A stretch of 64,000 nt of DNA, taken from assembly GCA_037893225.1 (NCBI GenBank), contig JAZGUH010000067.1, forward strand, positions 372,001-436,000, in the 5' to 3' direction. The DNA comes from Hippasteria phrygiana. Its lineage: Eukaryota; Echinodermata; Asteroidea; Valvatida; Goniasteridae. A model generated the notes under the pieces. It saw only the letters and a program-made list of their open reading frames with translations. It had not been told where the DNA came from and made no database searches. Within the stretch, counting starts at the first letter, position 1. The number at the start of each line of letters is the position of its first letter. A program made the position numbers and the translations under genes. This document shows, piece by piece, positions 27,364-36,614 of the stretch.

Positions 27364-27750
27364 CGAGGTAGAGCACCGTCTTCCAATGGTTACAGTGTCT
27401 GACTCATGTGCGCTGTCCATGGGTTCGAACCCCGCAGGGGATTATAGTGTGTGATTGGGCAAGACACTTTACTTCTCTCTACCGAGGAGTACACTGCAAA
27501 AACTGTGGTGTTAAATTAACACCACGTGGTGTTTATATTGGACCACTCGCCCAATATAAACACCACATGGTGTAAGATTAACACCACAGTTTTTGCAGTG
27601 TATAAAAAATACCTAAGTACATGTACCTGTGAGGGTAGAGAGCTAATTGCACAGACCTCGAACTGCTGCATAACTGATATCTTTACATTTTGACTAGGGG
27701 TAATTATTGTAAGCGCTTTGAGACATTTGTATAAAGCTCTATAAATAAAC
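27364..27750 (+). mobile_element. tRNA-derived SINE with a nested MITE
   Basis: The head carries A-box-like GGTAGAGCACCG and B-box-like GGGTTCGAACCCCG (about 27421-27434). The body has GGGCAAGACACTTTACTTCT, and the tail TAAGCGCTTTGAGACATTTG then TATAAAGCTCTATAAATAAA, a common LINE-related SINE tail. A 109-bp MITE interrupts the body at 27492-27600. Confidence 0.75.
27492..27600. mobile_element. TA-flanked palindromic MITE inside the SINE
   Basis: 109 bp between TA (27490-27491) and TA (27601-27602). It starts CACTGCAAAAACTGTGGTGT and ends with the exact complement. The arms are about 50 nt with few mismatches, meeting near GACCACTCGC. The ends match those of 38876-39567 and others (CACTGYAAAAA). 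Confidence 0.88.
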
Positions 27751-27874
27751 ACTATGGGTGCGTTCGATTAGCTTACACGTGTAAGTGAAACTTACACGAG
27801 ACCGTTCGATTAGTCATCACGTGATACTTGTGCCTGCCCCAGTCTCAACCACTACTACCCCAGCTAGCGAGCGG

Positions 27875-28085
27875 ATTTCCAAGGGCGGATCCAGGGGGGG
27901 GGGGGGGGCAAAGGGGGCCATTTCTTTCTTCTTTTTTTAACTGACGTCGCAAAAAGGCAGCCACTGCGTACACCCACCCACAAAACTCAGCCAAATTTTT
28001 TTTGGCCCCTCCCAAAAAATTGCAAAACAAAATTTTTTGGGCCCCCCCCCAAACAAATTATTATGTTCTGGATCCGCTCTTGCGG
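27875..28085. repeat. G/C-run inverted repeat ending in GGATCCGC
   Basis: The left end has GGGCGGATCCAGG followed by a G run; the right end has GTTCTGGATCCGCTC. The interior has (T)n/(G)n runs that pair loosely. Similar ends occur near 42438 and 58945, so this is a dispersed family. Confidence 0.45.
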
Positions 28086-28214
28086 GTCTCTGGTGGCTGC
28101 CCGGATGTAATGACGTCACCGGCTAGCTGAAAACGTAAACATGGCGGGGAACTCGAATTTGAATGTACAGATTGTGACACAAATTGGAAAGCAAAGAGTG
28201 TATTTTTCATGTAC

Positions 28215-28258
28215 TCACAGTGCAGCACCACTGTATACCCAGTGGTACTGCACTGTAA
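28215..28258. repeat. Hairpin, 17-nt arms
   Basis: ACAGTGCAGCACCACTG and its inverted partner CAGTGGTACTGCACTGT, one mismatch, with a short loop (TATACC). Confidence 0.8.
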
Positions 28259-28260
28259 GT

Positions 28261-28598
28261 ACATGTATACACAGACACAAGGTCACCTGTTCTGGGAAGG
28301 AGGTTAATATGCTGAAAACACTTAAACAGGCTCTTCCACTAAGTATGATTGTGTTCATATACTGATTCTTTTGAACTAAATTATAATAAAAGAACTAATT
28401 ATTTCATAAACTATATGGAAAGTACAAAGGTACATTTTATGTATTAAATGTGGTAAAAAGAAAGGAGAGAATCTACCTCCAAATGACTTCACTGTACGCA
28501 CTGCTGCAGTGACATGGCTCTCCTAACTGCTGCCTGCAGTTACACAAAAACTAAACAAATTAAGACAAGTAAAATAAGTGTTCATATTATCGAAATGT
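28261..28598. other. Downstream flank of the BEL/Pao element
   Basis: The 3' LTR would be expected here on the minus strand. I find no TG...CA unit that recurs beyond the gag end, so no LTR is called. Confidence 0.35.
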
Positions 28599-28961
28599 TC
28601 ATTCATCGTCTCTGCAGTGCATCTGTTCCGTTGAGTCCTCGTCAGTGTTTGGCTCCTTGTCTGGGAATTCCCAGGTCTCCTGGCTATTAGATTGGATCAC
28701 TGACCTTTGTCTCTTGACATCCTCGGCTGATAGAAGGAGAACAAGCTTGTGGACTGGCCGGTCCAGGAGGCTGGAAGAGTGTTGTCGTCTGCCCAGGTTG
28801 TCCAGCGCGCCATCTGCCATCAAGATCTTGACCTTGCGCACATGCCCATCATCACTAGGAAACGTTTCCACAACACGAGCTAGAGGAAACTGGTTACGAG
28901 TCTCCTCCTTCTCCTTGGAAATGACAACATCACCGACCGTGAAATTCCTCTCTGGATGCAC
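28599..28961 (-). pseudogene. BEL/Pao C-terminal DUF5641-like segment
   Basis: An open stretch of about 120 codons with the typical ERNFTVGDVVISKEKEETRN and LARVVETFPSDDGHVRKVKI words, which follow the integrase in Pao polyproteins. It ends at TGA next to 28599. Separated by a frame break from the integrase at 29019. Its acidic end (DEDSTEQ) looks element-specific. Confidence 0.8.
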
Positions 28962-29018
28962 CCACTTCTGTCGTGACTGAAGGTGATGGAGAAATTCTTT
29001 CCTCCACCTAAACCAGAA

Positions 29019-30089
29019 CTAATTAGCAAGATACTGAACTCGTCTCCACCAACTGCGAGAATACATGTCTACTTGCTGGAATTTTCCAGGTGGGGGAAGC
29101 ACAACTTTGGGCTTCATCGTCAACAGGTGATTAGGTGTCAGGGGCTCAGGACCCTCTGGGGAACACAGACTTTCTTTAGTGAGCGGCCTCGAGTTGATGA
29201 TGCAATCTACTTCGGTCAGGAAGGTTCTAAGGGCTTTGTCGTCCAACTGATTTCCAGACTTGGTGATAAGGGTTTCAAGTGCACTTCGAACAGTACCAAT
29301 CTGTCTCTCCCACACACCACCCATGTGACTGGAGTGTGGAAAGTTCATCTTAAACGGAATCCACTCGCAGTTGTTCTCTAGCAAGTATTCTTGTACTCGA
29401 TCTTGATCCATGTCTCCCAAAGCCCCCTTCAGCTCGTTCCTGGCTCCAACAAACGTTGTACCTTGGTCAGAGCGCATTTGACGGATAGGACCACGACGAC
29501 TCTGGAATCTGCTGAGGGCATTGATGAACGAACTGGACGTCAGTGAATTGGCAGACTCCAAAATGAACACTGCGAGAGGCCATACAATGTGAACATGACT
29601 CCCATGCTTGACTTGGCTCCTTCTTTCCTTGATATAGAAAGGCCCAAAATAGTCGACGGCACAGTAGGAAAAGGGGGGTGTTGGCCATTTCCTGTCTTTG
29701 GGTAGCTCGGCCATCTTTTGCTTCTGCAGGACGCCTCTTAGTCTCCTGCATGTAACACATGTACACTTCGCTATGAGGTTAGATACCGCTGAAGAACCTC
29801 CAATCACCCAGTAACCTCTCTGCCTTATCTCGTTGTGGGTCATCCCTCGTCCCATGTGGTTGACTTTCTGATGGAAGTGTCTTACCAGCAACTCTGTCAC
29901 ATGACTCCTTTTTGGTAAGATAATTGGATGCTTGACATCCCTTGGGAGATTTGCTCTATCTATACGGCCGCCCACGCGAATAATACCTTCATCGTCAAGA
30001 TAAGGATCCAGCCGGTATAGAGAACTGCTTTTCTTGAGTCGGACATTTCTTGCTCTAGTCGTCTTTCGATCAATGATTTCCCCGATCAC
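29019..30089 (-). pseudogene. BEL/Pao integrase
   Basis: The longest open piece of the element (356 codons). It has an N-terminal H-H-C-C zinc-binding region (HFHQKVNHMGRGMTHNEIR, later CTCVTC), then an integrase core with D (AVDYFGPF), D (RSDQGTTFVGA) and E (GVWERQIG), as expected for DDE catalysis. A stretch of about 20 residues after the first Asp (around 29560-29600) is out of the conserved frame and then returns, so compensating indels have scrambled part of the core. Likely inactive. Confidence 0.85.
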
Positions 30090-31096
30090 GTTCAGTTCCT
30101 GCAGGGCTTGCAGTTCCTCGTCAAAATGCTCATACTGCAGGCATCTGATAATAGACTTCTCTGATGCTTGCAGCTCATCGATGGATTGCTACCGGAGGTT
30201 TATTTCCGTCCTTGTTCCGCTTCACTTCTCTAGTGTTGAGCCTGGTCCGGAGACGTAGACAGAGAGCAACCGCTTTACGTGCTCGGTGCCAACTCAAGAA
30301 GTGATGAAATCGGGATGTTTCAAGGCGTCCTGGAAGCTGTCTGGCGTCTGTATGCACTGCTGTAGGTTGCAAGGACTTTCGCGCTTCTTACATTCGGGTC
30401 AGAACTATCCAACTCGAGGGACTCTGCTGGTTCTTTACATTGAAAGGGACCATCTTTCCAGAGGAAGTCGGGACCTGTCAACCAGCTACAATTCTCTACC
30501 AACTGCGTGGCCGATAAACCTCGGGAAGCTTCATCAGCAGAATTGACACTGGTCTCTACGTACTGCCAAGAAGCTGGATTCGTTGTCTCCCGGATCTGCT
30601 GTACTCTATTGGCAACATACACGTGGAATCTCTTGGCCTCGTTCTTCACGTACCCAAGAACAATCTTGCTGTCTGTTCAGAAGTATTCTTTGATGTTCTG
30701 GTATGAGTGCTCGGCACGCAAGAACTCGCTCATCCTTGCTGATATAGTCGCTGCGGTCAACTCTAGTCGTGGGATCGTCACTTGCTTTAGGGGCGTGACT
30801 CTCGCCTTGCCAATGACGAACGCATTGTGCGCCTAGTCCTTCTCGTTCACTTGCCTCAGGTATGAACACTGTCCATAACCATACTCGCTGGCATCAGAGA
30901 AATGATGAAGCTCAATGGTCTTTACTTGACCAAAGTTTCCTGGCTTGAAACATCGCTGGATCTTCAGCTTCTCTAAAAGGTGGATATCTGCACGCCACTT
31001 CTCCCACACAGGGCGTAGGTTGTCGGGAATTGGGCTGTCCCAATCTAGGTTGTCTTTACACATCTGTTGGAGAATTTGCTTTCCATTCAGGGTCAC
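30090..31096 (-). pseudogene. BEL/Pao RNase H region, broken
   Basis: Three overlapping open pieces in different frames. One carries HHFSDASEYGYGQCSYLR (start of the Pao RNase H), one an internal part, and one RFHVYVANRVQQIRE and SWQYVETSVNSADEASRG, the end of the domain. Frameshifts between them disable it. Confidence 0.75.
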
Positions 31097-31930
31097 TGGG
31101 GCAACGAAGCCATTGGGATCGTAGATCGAACTTACAGTGGACAGGATTCAACGTCTTGTAAGAGGGCGATCTTGCAACTCAATCCGGAAACCAAAGGTGT
31201 CATTGTGGACACACCACATTACACCACGCTCAACCGGTAGAGGGTCAACCGTCAAGTCAAGATCCTTCAGACCTTTGGCTCTCTCGTCTTCTGGAACTGA
31301 CTCCAAGACTTCTCTTCTGTTTGACATGACGCGATAAAGCTTCAGACCTGCACTGGCACAGATTGCTTGGCTAGCCTTGATTAAGGAGACTGCTTCTGGA
31401 ACTGTTGAAACCGACTGAAGACCGTCGTCAACATAGAAATCTTGACGGATGAAGTTGGCAGCTTGCGTTCAAAACTTCTCTTCTCCATCATCAGCAGCTC
31501 TCTTGAGCCCAAAGTTGGCACATCCAGGTGAACTACCTGCACCAAAGAGATGTACTTTCATCCTGTATTCGATGACTTCCTTGTCGGGATCACTGTCTTC
31601 CCACTATAGGAAACGAAGCAGATCACGATACTTCTCCTCGACAAAGAACTGTGGAACATACTCTTTATATCCACCATAAAGGCCACCTGTCCCTGTCGAA
31701 ATCTGCACAGAACACCCAGAAAGGGGGTTCATCAAATCTGGTCCTTGCAGCAAGTAGTCATTGAGGGAGACTCCTGCAAATCTAGCTGAACAATCGAACA
31801 CCACGCGGATCTTTTCCGGTTTCTTTGGGTGATATACCCCAGTGTGAGGTATGAAGTTTACTCTTCCATCTTGGACTTCCAAACGGTTGCTAGGAACTTT
31901 TTCTGCACACTGACTGATGACATCTTTCAT
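31097..31930 (-). pseudogene. BEL/Pao reverse transcriptase
   Basis: N-terminal RT words GVYHPKKPEKIRVVFDCSAR and LNDYLLQGPDLMNPL (31690-31850), then the catalytic YVDD at 31424-31435 in an FYVDDGLQS context, and further on SIYDPNGF and VAPVTLNGKQ, which lead into RNase H. A frame break between 31604 and 31450 separates the two halves. Confidence 0.8.
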
Positions 31931-32058
31931 GAACTCTCTGTAATCGCTAGAGAACTTTGGTTTTTTCCATAAATCTTGCTGTGAGGTGGAGCCACTTCAA
32001 GGGAAGAGGCATCTCTAATGGCCATCTTGTCTCCTTCTTATCCCATTCTCGAGGATGT

Positions 32059-32850
32059 TCATGAAGGTTTCATCTTCAACTGAGTATGGCTGATTGTGGG
32101 GACTTTTCTCTTTGAAGTCAGACTCCAGTGCACGGAGAACTTTCTCCGAGTCGAAGATTTCTTTGACTTTGGTGCCGAACACAAAGTTAGGATACTCTGT
32201 ATAGCTATCACCTTGTTACAGACTGCGTCACCATTATCTCTTCTCGACTGACACACATTCCCTATGATGCCCCACCCCAAAAGGGATCTTTGCCCATATG
32301 GGTTGTCTTCACCATCAGCGATGATTTCTCTCGGACGAACGGCTCTAGGGCAATTATTGCCAATGAACACAGACGTTTCCAGCTTATTATCATACGGCAT
32401 GAGCTGACTTGCAATAGGCTTAAGATGTTTCCACTGCTTGGCTACATCTGGTTTTGGGATCTGCGATTTATTGGCTGGAACAGTGTCACGTGTGAAGCAC
32501 GCAGGAAGATTGATGATGTGCTCTTTATTGAAGTTCATCACTTGAAGGCCTACAATTTTCTTACTTCTCACATGAGCGTTCTTTTCCTGCATCGTGGTGA
32601 GCAGCAAGTCGGTTTAAGTTCCACTTAGATGGAGACGCTCACAGAGCTGGTTGGATAGAAAACCCACGTTCCACTGGTCATCCAAGATGGCGTACTCTAA
32701 TGACATGTTGTTGGGGTCACTCTCGTGTCTCACCCATAGGCCTACTGGTACGATCATGGAGTGATCAGGGCCATCTTGGTCTTGTACTGAACATACAGTT
32801 GTGCAGTTTGCCATCGCTTCTTTGGGTTTGTTGCGATGAAGACATGTCAA
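32059..32850 (-). pseudogene. BEL/Pao aspartic protease region
   Basis: Two open pieces. The upstream one (32614-32850) has the active-site-like YAILDDQWNVGFLS, where families usually have A-L-L-D-x-x-S-x; the Ser is Trp here. The downstream one (32059-32607) has GLQVMNFN, LETSVFIGNNCPRAVRP and SLLGWGIIG words typical of the Pao protease. A frame break lies between them. Confidence 0.7.
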
Positions 32851-33628
32851 ATGTGCACCAGAACATTTTGTGCAAGTTTTCTTGTCGTTGCACTCCTTAA
32901 TACTTGATGCTGGCTACTTATTCCACAGCCCATGCATAGCCGTCTTTTGAAGAAGAAATCTTTGCGATCGCTGTAGGGCTTCTTCGTGAATACTTCACAC
33001 TCATCAAGATGGTGATGTTTTTTTACAGAACGGCACGAATTTTGGGCCGCAGACTTCTGCACCGGGTTTGAACGATCTTCATTCTGCTTACTTGAGGTGG
33101 TGAATGCTCTCGCACTGGAAGGCTTACTTGATTTTGACTGAGTACCGCTAGCGCTTGGACCACTTGATCTAGGGTTCTCCCTGTTTCTAGCCAGATTTTC
33201 TAGCTCAGGCATGTTGGCCTTTTTTGCAGCTCTCTCGACGAAATCCGCAAACTGTACGAAAGGGGGGAAACTTCCTTCATCGTGGGACGATCTCCATCGT
33301 TCAATGGTGTCCCTCCACTTGGAGTCAAGGTAATATGGAAGCTTCTCCACCAGTCGAACATTTTCTTTGGCAAAGTCCAAAATACCCAGGCTCGAGACTG
33401 TCCTTCTGGCTGCCACACGATCTTGTTGAGAAAGTCAGAAAAATCTCTCAGTGCTGCTGCATCTCTGGGGGATATCTTGGGCCATGTCTCCAGCTTGCTA
33501 GTAAATGCTGAGCTTACAACACTACTGTTGCCGTATCTTTCCGCTAGCATGCAGATCTCTAGCTTTCTGATAGGCATTGTCAATGAGTAGGTAGTGCTCG
33601 ACGACCTGCTTCGGTTTCCCTGCAACAT
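32847..33628 (-). pseudogene. BEL/Pao gag-like region with zinc-knuckle remnant
   Basis: Two overlapping frames. The N-terminal one has FSDFLNKI and a tryptophan-rich segment. The other has LDFAKENVRLVEKLPYYLDS and WRDTIERW, then an Ser/Lys-rich linker and a Cys/His-rich end (CMGCG...H), a damaged zinc knuckle. This matches the DUF1759-like gag of Pao elements. Confidence 0.65.
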
Positions 33629-33813
33629 ACTGGTTTATAGTTCATCTTTGTGTTGACATAGGTTTTTCTGATCGATGAGCGAATTGAATGAATTTTGCCA
33701 CAGTGGATATTGAAGAGGATCACCGGTAAACACAGGTATCGTAATCTTGGGCAGTTAGCTCTACACTGCAAGCTTGCGGTTGATGTCATTCTGTTCCTTG
33801 TTCTCTCCAGCCA

Positions 33814-34480
33814 TTAGCTTGAAGCATTTTCAAGAGAAAGTGCAACTTGTTCCCATCCACTCTGCGTTTTTTGGTCAATTTCTAGGATTGTCTCGGTACG
33901 CTGGTGAGGGGGGTGGCTCGATAGGACACCGTCCACCTTGAAGTTGTCGGCATTTGGGTTTAGTACACTTTGTACTCTGTCGTCGTGATGGCTCTCGGCT
34001 GGTGCAAGTCCTTGTAACGTGAACTGTGGTTCTAACACGAGAAGAACTTCCCTCGGCAAAGACGCAGCAGCCGTTGGACTCTGATGGAGAATTACAGGGG
34101 AAACGGGAGATGAGAACTCATGGGATTCAAAAAACTTCTCGAAGTCTTTGGTTGGGACGGCTGATAAGGCATGCTCTGTCAAGCCATAGTCCTCATTCTC
34201 TGCCTCAAAGTCAAGGAAGACACCAAGTTGGGCTTGCTTCTCTGCTAATTCCTTCTTCAGACGAAACTGCTCCAACTTTTCATCTTGCTCAAACTGAGTA
34301 ATCTAAGCTAACTTCTCCTCATCCAACCGCTTTCTTTCCTCCTTAAATCTTTGTAGCTTCAGACATCGCTCTTCTGCTATGCTGCAAATGCCAACTTTGT
34401 TTTCAGCGCTGCCTCTTCTTTCTGAAGGTATATTTTTTCAGCCCTTGAAGATCTGGTTGAACTAGATTTGGTTCTGTGCG
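33814..34480 (-). pseudogene. BEL/Pao gag N-terminal coiled-coil part
   Basis: Minus-strand frame rich in Glu/Lys/Leu (EQFRLKKELAEKQAQLGVFL, then ENEDYG). Upstream, toward 34480, the sequence keeps the same charged, coiled-coil style and an SSRTKSSST-like Ser-rich run, but stops interrupt it. It continues, after the inserted element, at 35769. Confidence 0.6.
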
Positions 34481-34485
34481 AACTG

Positions 34486-35766
34486 CCCAGCAAACACAAA
34501 ACGTTCAAAAAACGTTTTGGTTAGGTTCTACTAGGTCACTTACGTCTTCGTCTTAAAAGGACGTTTTTAAAACGCGTATAAAACGTTGCAGATAACGTAC
34601 AATTCAGATGTTTTTCCAAGACGTTCTAACAACGTTTTGCGGACGTTAGAAAATGTACCTACATGAAACAGTCTTTTGCGACGTTTGAAAAACGTTTTTC
34701 GGACGTCAAAAAATTTACATACATTAAACGGTCTTCTAGTGACGTTTTAAAAACGTATTTCCCCGAACGTTTAAGAAACTTTGAAATCAAACGTACAGAA
34801 ACTAACACAAAACGTTTTGGTTAGGTTCTGTATAGGTTACTTACGTCTTCTTCTTCAAAAACGTTTTTAAACGTGTCTTAAACGTTTCAGTTCGGAGGTC
34901 TTAAGTACGCTTTTCCAGAACGTTCGCGTAATGTTTTTTGGACGTTGCAAAATGTACCAACAATAAACGTTCTGTTGTAACGTTTAAAAAACGTTTTTTT
35001 CTGGACGTACCAACTGACCAATCAGAACTGAGGAAATTTGTGTTCACAAAAGTCTTGTTAAATGTTTGTGTTTAGTCCAAAATCACACTTTCTTGACCAT
35101 AATGTGTAATTATTCAAACAATTTTACATAGAAATATGGATTTTTTGCGAACATAGGTGAACAATTGTATTAAATCTCCTTTTGTATTCAAATATTGTAA
35201 TTGTTCATGGAAAACCATGACTTCATCATGGCAGGAAAAGTTGAATATAAAGGTAACTCACGACAATGCTTAGTTTGTAGTGTGTAGTAGGTTATAGTAT
35301 TTGTATACATTTGTAGCTTTATATATAGTATCTTTCTATATATATAATCCCAATGGGGCCTTGTTGGGCCTTTGATGGGCAATTAGGTGGTCTCAGTTGG
35401 GTTGCCCGTATGGGCCTCATACAGTTTTGGCTGATGGGGCCACCTAAGGGCTAGCCCAGACCCTGCCCAAAAGGGTCCCACATGGGTGTAATTAGTTACT
35501 TCTATTCTATTCATTTCTGTAAATTTGCACTTACTATCTGATCTGGCAACGTAGCTTAATTCCAGTAAAGTTTTTAATACGTTTTTTATGTTCTGGGAAA
35601 GTTCTTGGAACGTTCTTAGAACGTTCTTAGAACGTCACAAAGTTACGTTTTTAAAACGTCCAAAACTGTCCACAAACTTTCGTCCAAAAAACGTTTTTTG
35701 GAAACGTCCGCAAAACATCATCAAACGTTCAGAAAACGTGCCAAAAACGTTAAATTGTTTGCTGGG
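34486..35766. mobile_element. 1.28 kb AACGTT-rich DNA element inserted in the retrotransposon
   Basis: Terminal inverted repeat CCCAGCAAACA (TGTTTGCTGGG at the right), followed at both sides by many copies of AACGTTTT/AAAACGTT (for example AAAACGTTCAAAAAACGTTT). The flanks carry TG on both sides (34484-34485, 35767-35768). Removing it brings the two parts of the gag reading together. No transposase is seen. The superfamily is unknown. Confidence 0.8.
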
Positions 35767-35768
35767 TG

Positions 35769-35915
35769 CATGGTGCTCTGCTGGATTTTCTGGAACTTCC
35801 AGAAATGGCTGACATATTTTCTGCTCGCAGCTCTTCTAGGTGTTGCATGTGCTCAATTTCTGATCGCACGTCTCGCTCAAAGTTGTCCCAATCCATACGG
35901 GCCTTATCGTGATGT
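35769..35915 (-). pseudogene. BEL/Pao gag, first part
   Basis: A minus-strand open stretch (MDWDNFERDVRSEIEHMQHL, then a charged helix and SSRKSSRAP). It is the N-terminal side of the gag split by the 1.28 kb element. No obvious primer-binding site or LTR edge is found beyond it. Confidence 0.55.
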
Positions 35916-35975
35916 TTGATTCATCATCATCAATTATTCACAATACTGGAACTATCTGAATAGTTACTTTGATTG

Positions 35976-36614
35976 TTATTGTGCCTGCCTCGGGGCTCAC
36001 GTGTGCCCTGAGGAGTTTCACTCTAACAAGGTGCCTCAAACTTATGAGACAAGTACCCGAAGGGCCCAAAAGACTGGTATTCACAACTAAATACACCAAC
36101 CAAGCACAACAAAATAGGACGCAGAGTCGACTTGTCAATTCGTCCAGTTGTTGAGTTGAGTATAGTAGTCGAGATAACAATCTGGAATTTAATGTAAAAA
36201 CAAAAAACACTCATAAGATATACCGTATCATAAAGTTGTAACAATGAATAAAAACTATTAAAACATGCTAAAATCTAGTCGCTTATTTCGGCTGTAGATT
36301 TTAGCATGTTTTAATAGTTTGTATTCATTGTTACAACTTTATGATACGGTATACCTTATGAGTGTTTCTTGTTTTTACATTAAATTCCAGATTGTTATCT
36401 CGACTACTAGGGCCTATACTCAACTCAACTCAACAACTGGACGAATTGACAAGTCGACTCTGCGTCCTATTTTGTTGTGCTTGGTTGGTGTATTTAGTTG
36501 TGAATACCAGTCTTTTGGGCCCTTCGGGTACTTGTCTCATAAGTTTGAGGCACCTTGTTAGAGTGAAACTCCTCAGGGCACACGTGAGCCCCGCGAGGCA
36601 GGCACACACAATAA
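35976..36614. repeat. Large near-perfect palindrome, ~300-bp arms
   Basis: Left arm 35976-36277, 17-nt spacer (GTCGCTTATTTCGGCTG), right arm 36295-36614. The arms agree almost base for base; the differences are a few substitutions and short extra pieces in the right arm (GGGCC, ACTCAACTCA). Frames running through it occur in mirrored pairs. It lies directly upstream of the retrotransposon gag. Confidence 0.93.

Larger units (their letters stand above)
28599..35915 (-). mobile_element. BEL/Pao LTR retrotransposon, degenerate, LTRs not found
   Basis: On the minus strand, in order: coiled gag-like N-terminus (35769-35915 and 33814-34480), a zinc-knuckle/gag region (about 32847-33628), aspartic protease (about 32059-32850), reverse transcriptase (about 31100-31930, YVDD at 31424-31435), RNase H (about 30320-31096), integrase (29019-30089) and a C-terminal DUF5641-like segment (28599-28961). 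This order and the DUF5641-like tail are diagnostic of BEL/Pao. The frame is broken many times, so it cannot encode a working polyprotein. A 1.28 kb element interrupts gag. Clear LTR pairs were not found. Confidence 0.85.

Noticed and set aside
28140..28600. 3' LTR of the BEL/Pao element
   Set aside because: I could not match any stretch here to sequence beyond the gag end, and no TG...CA borders with target duplication were found.
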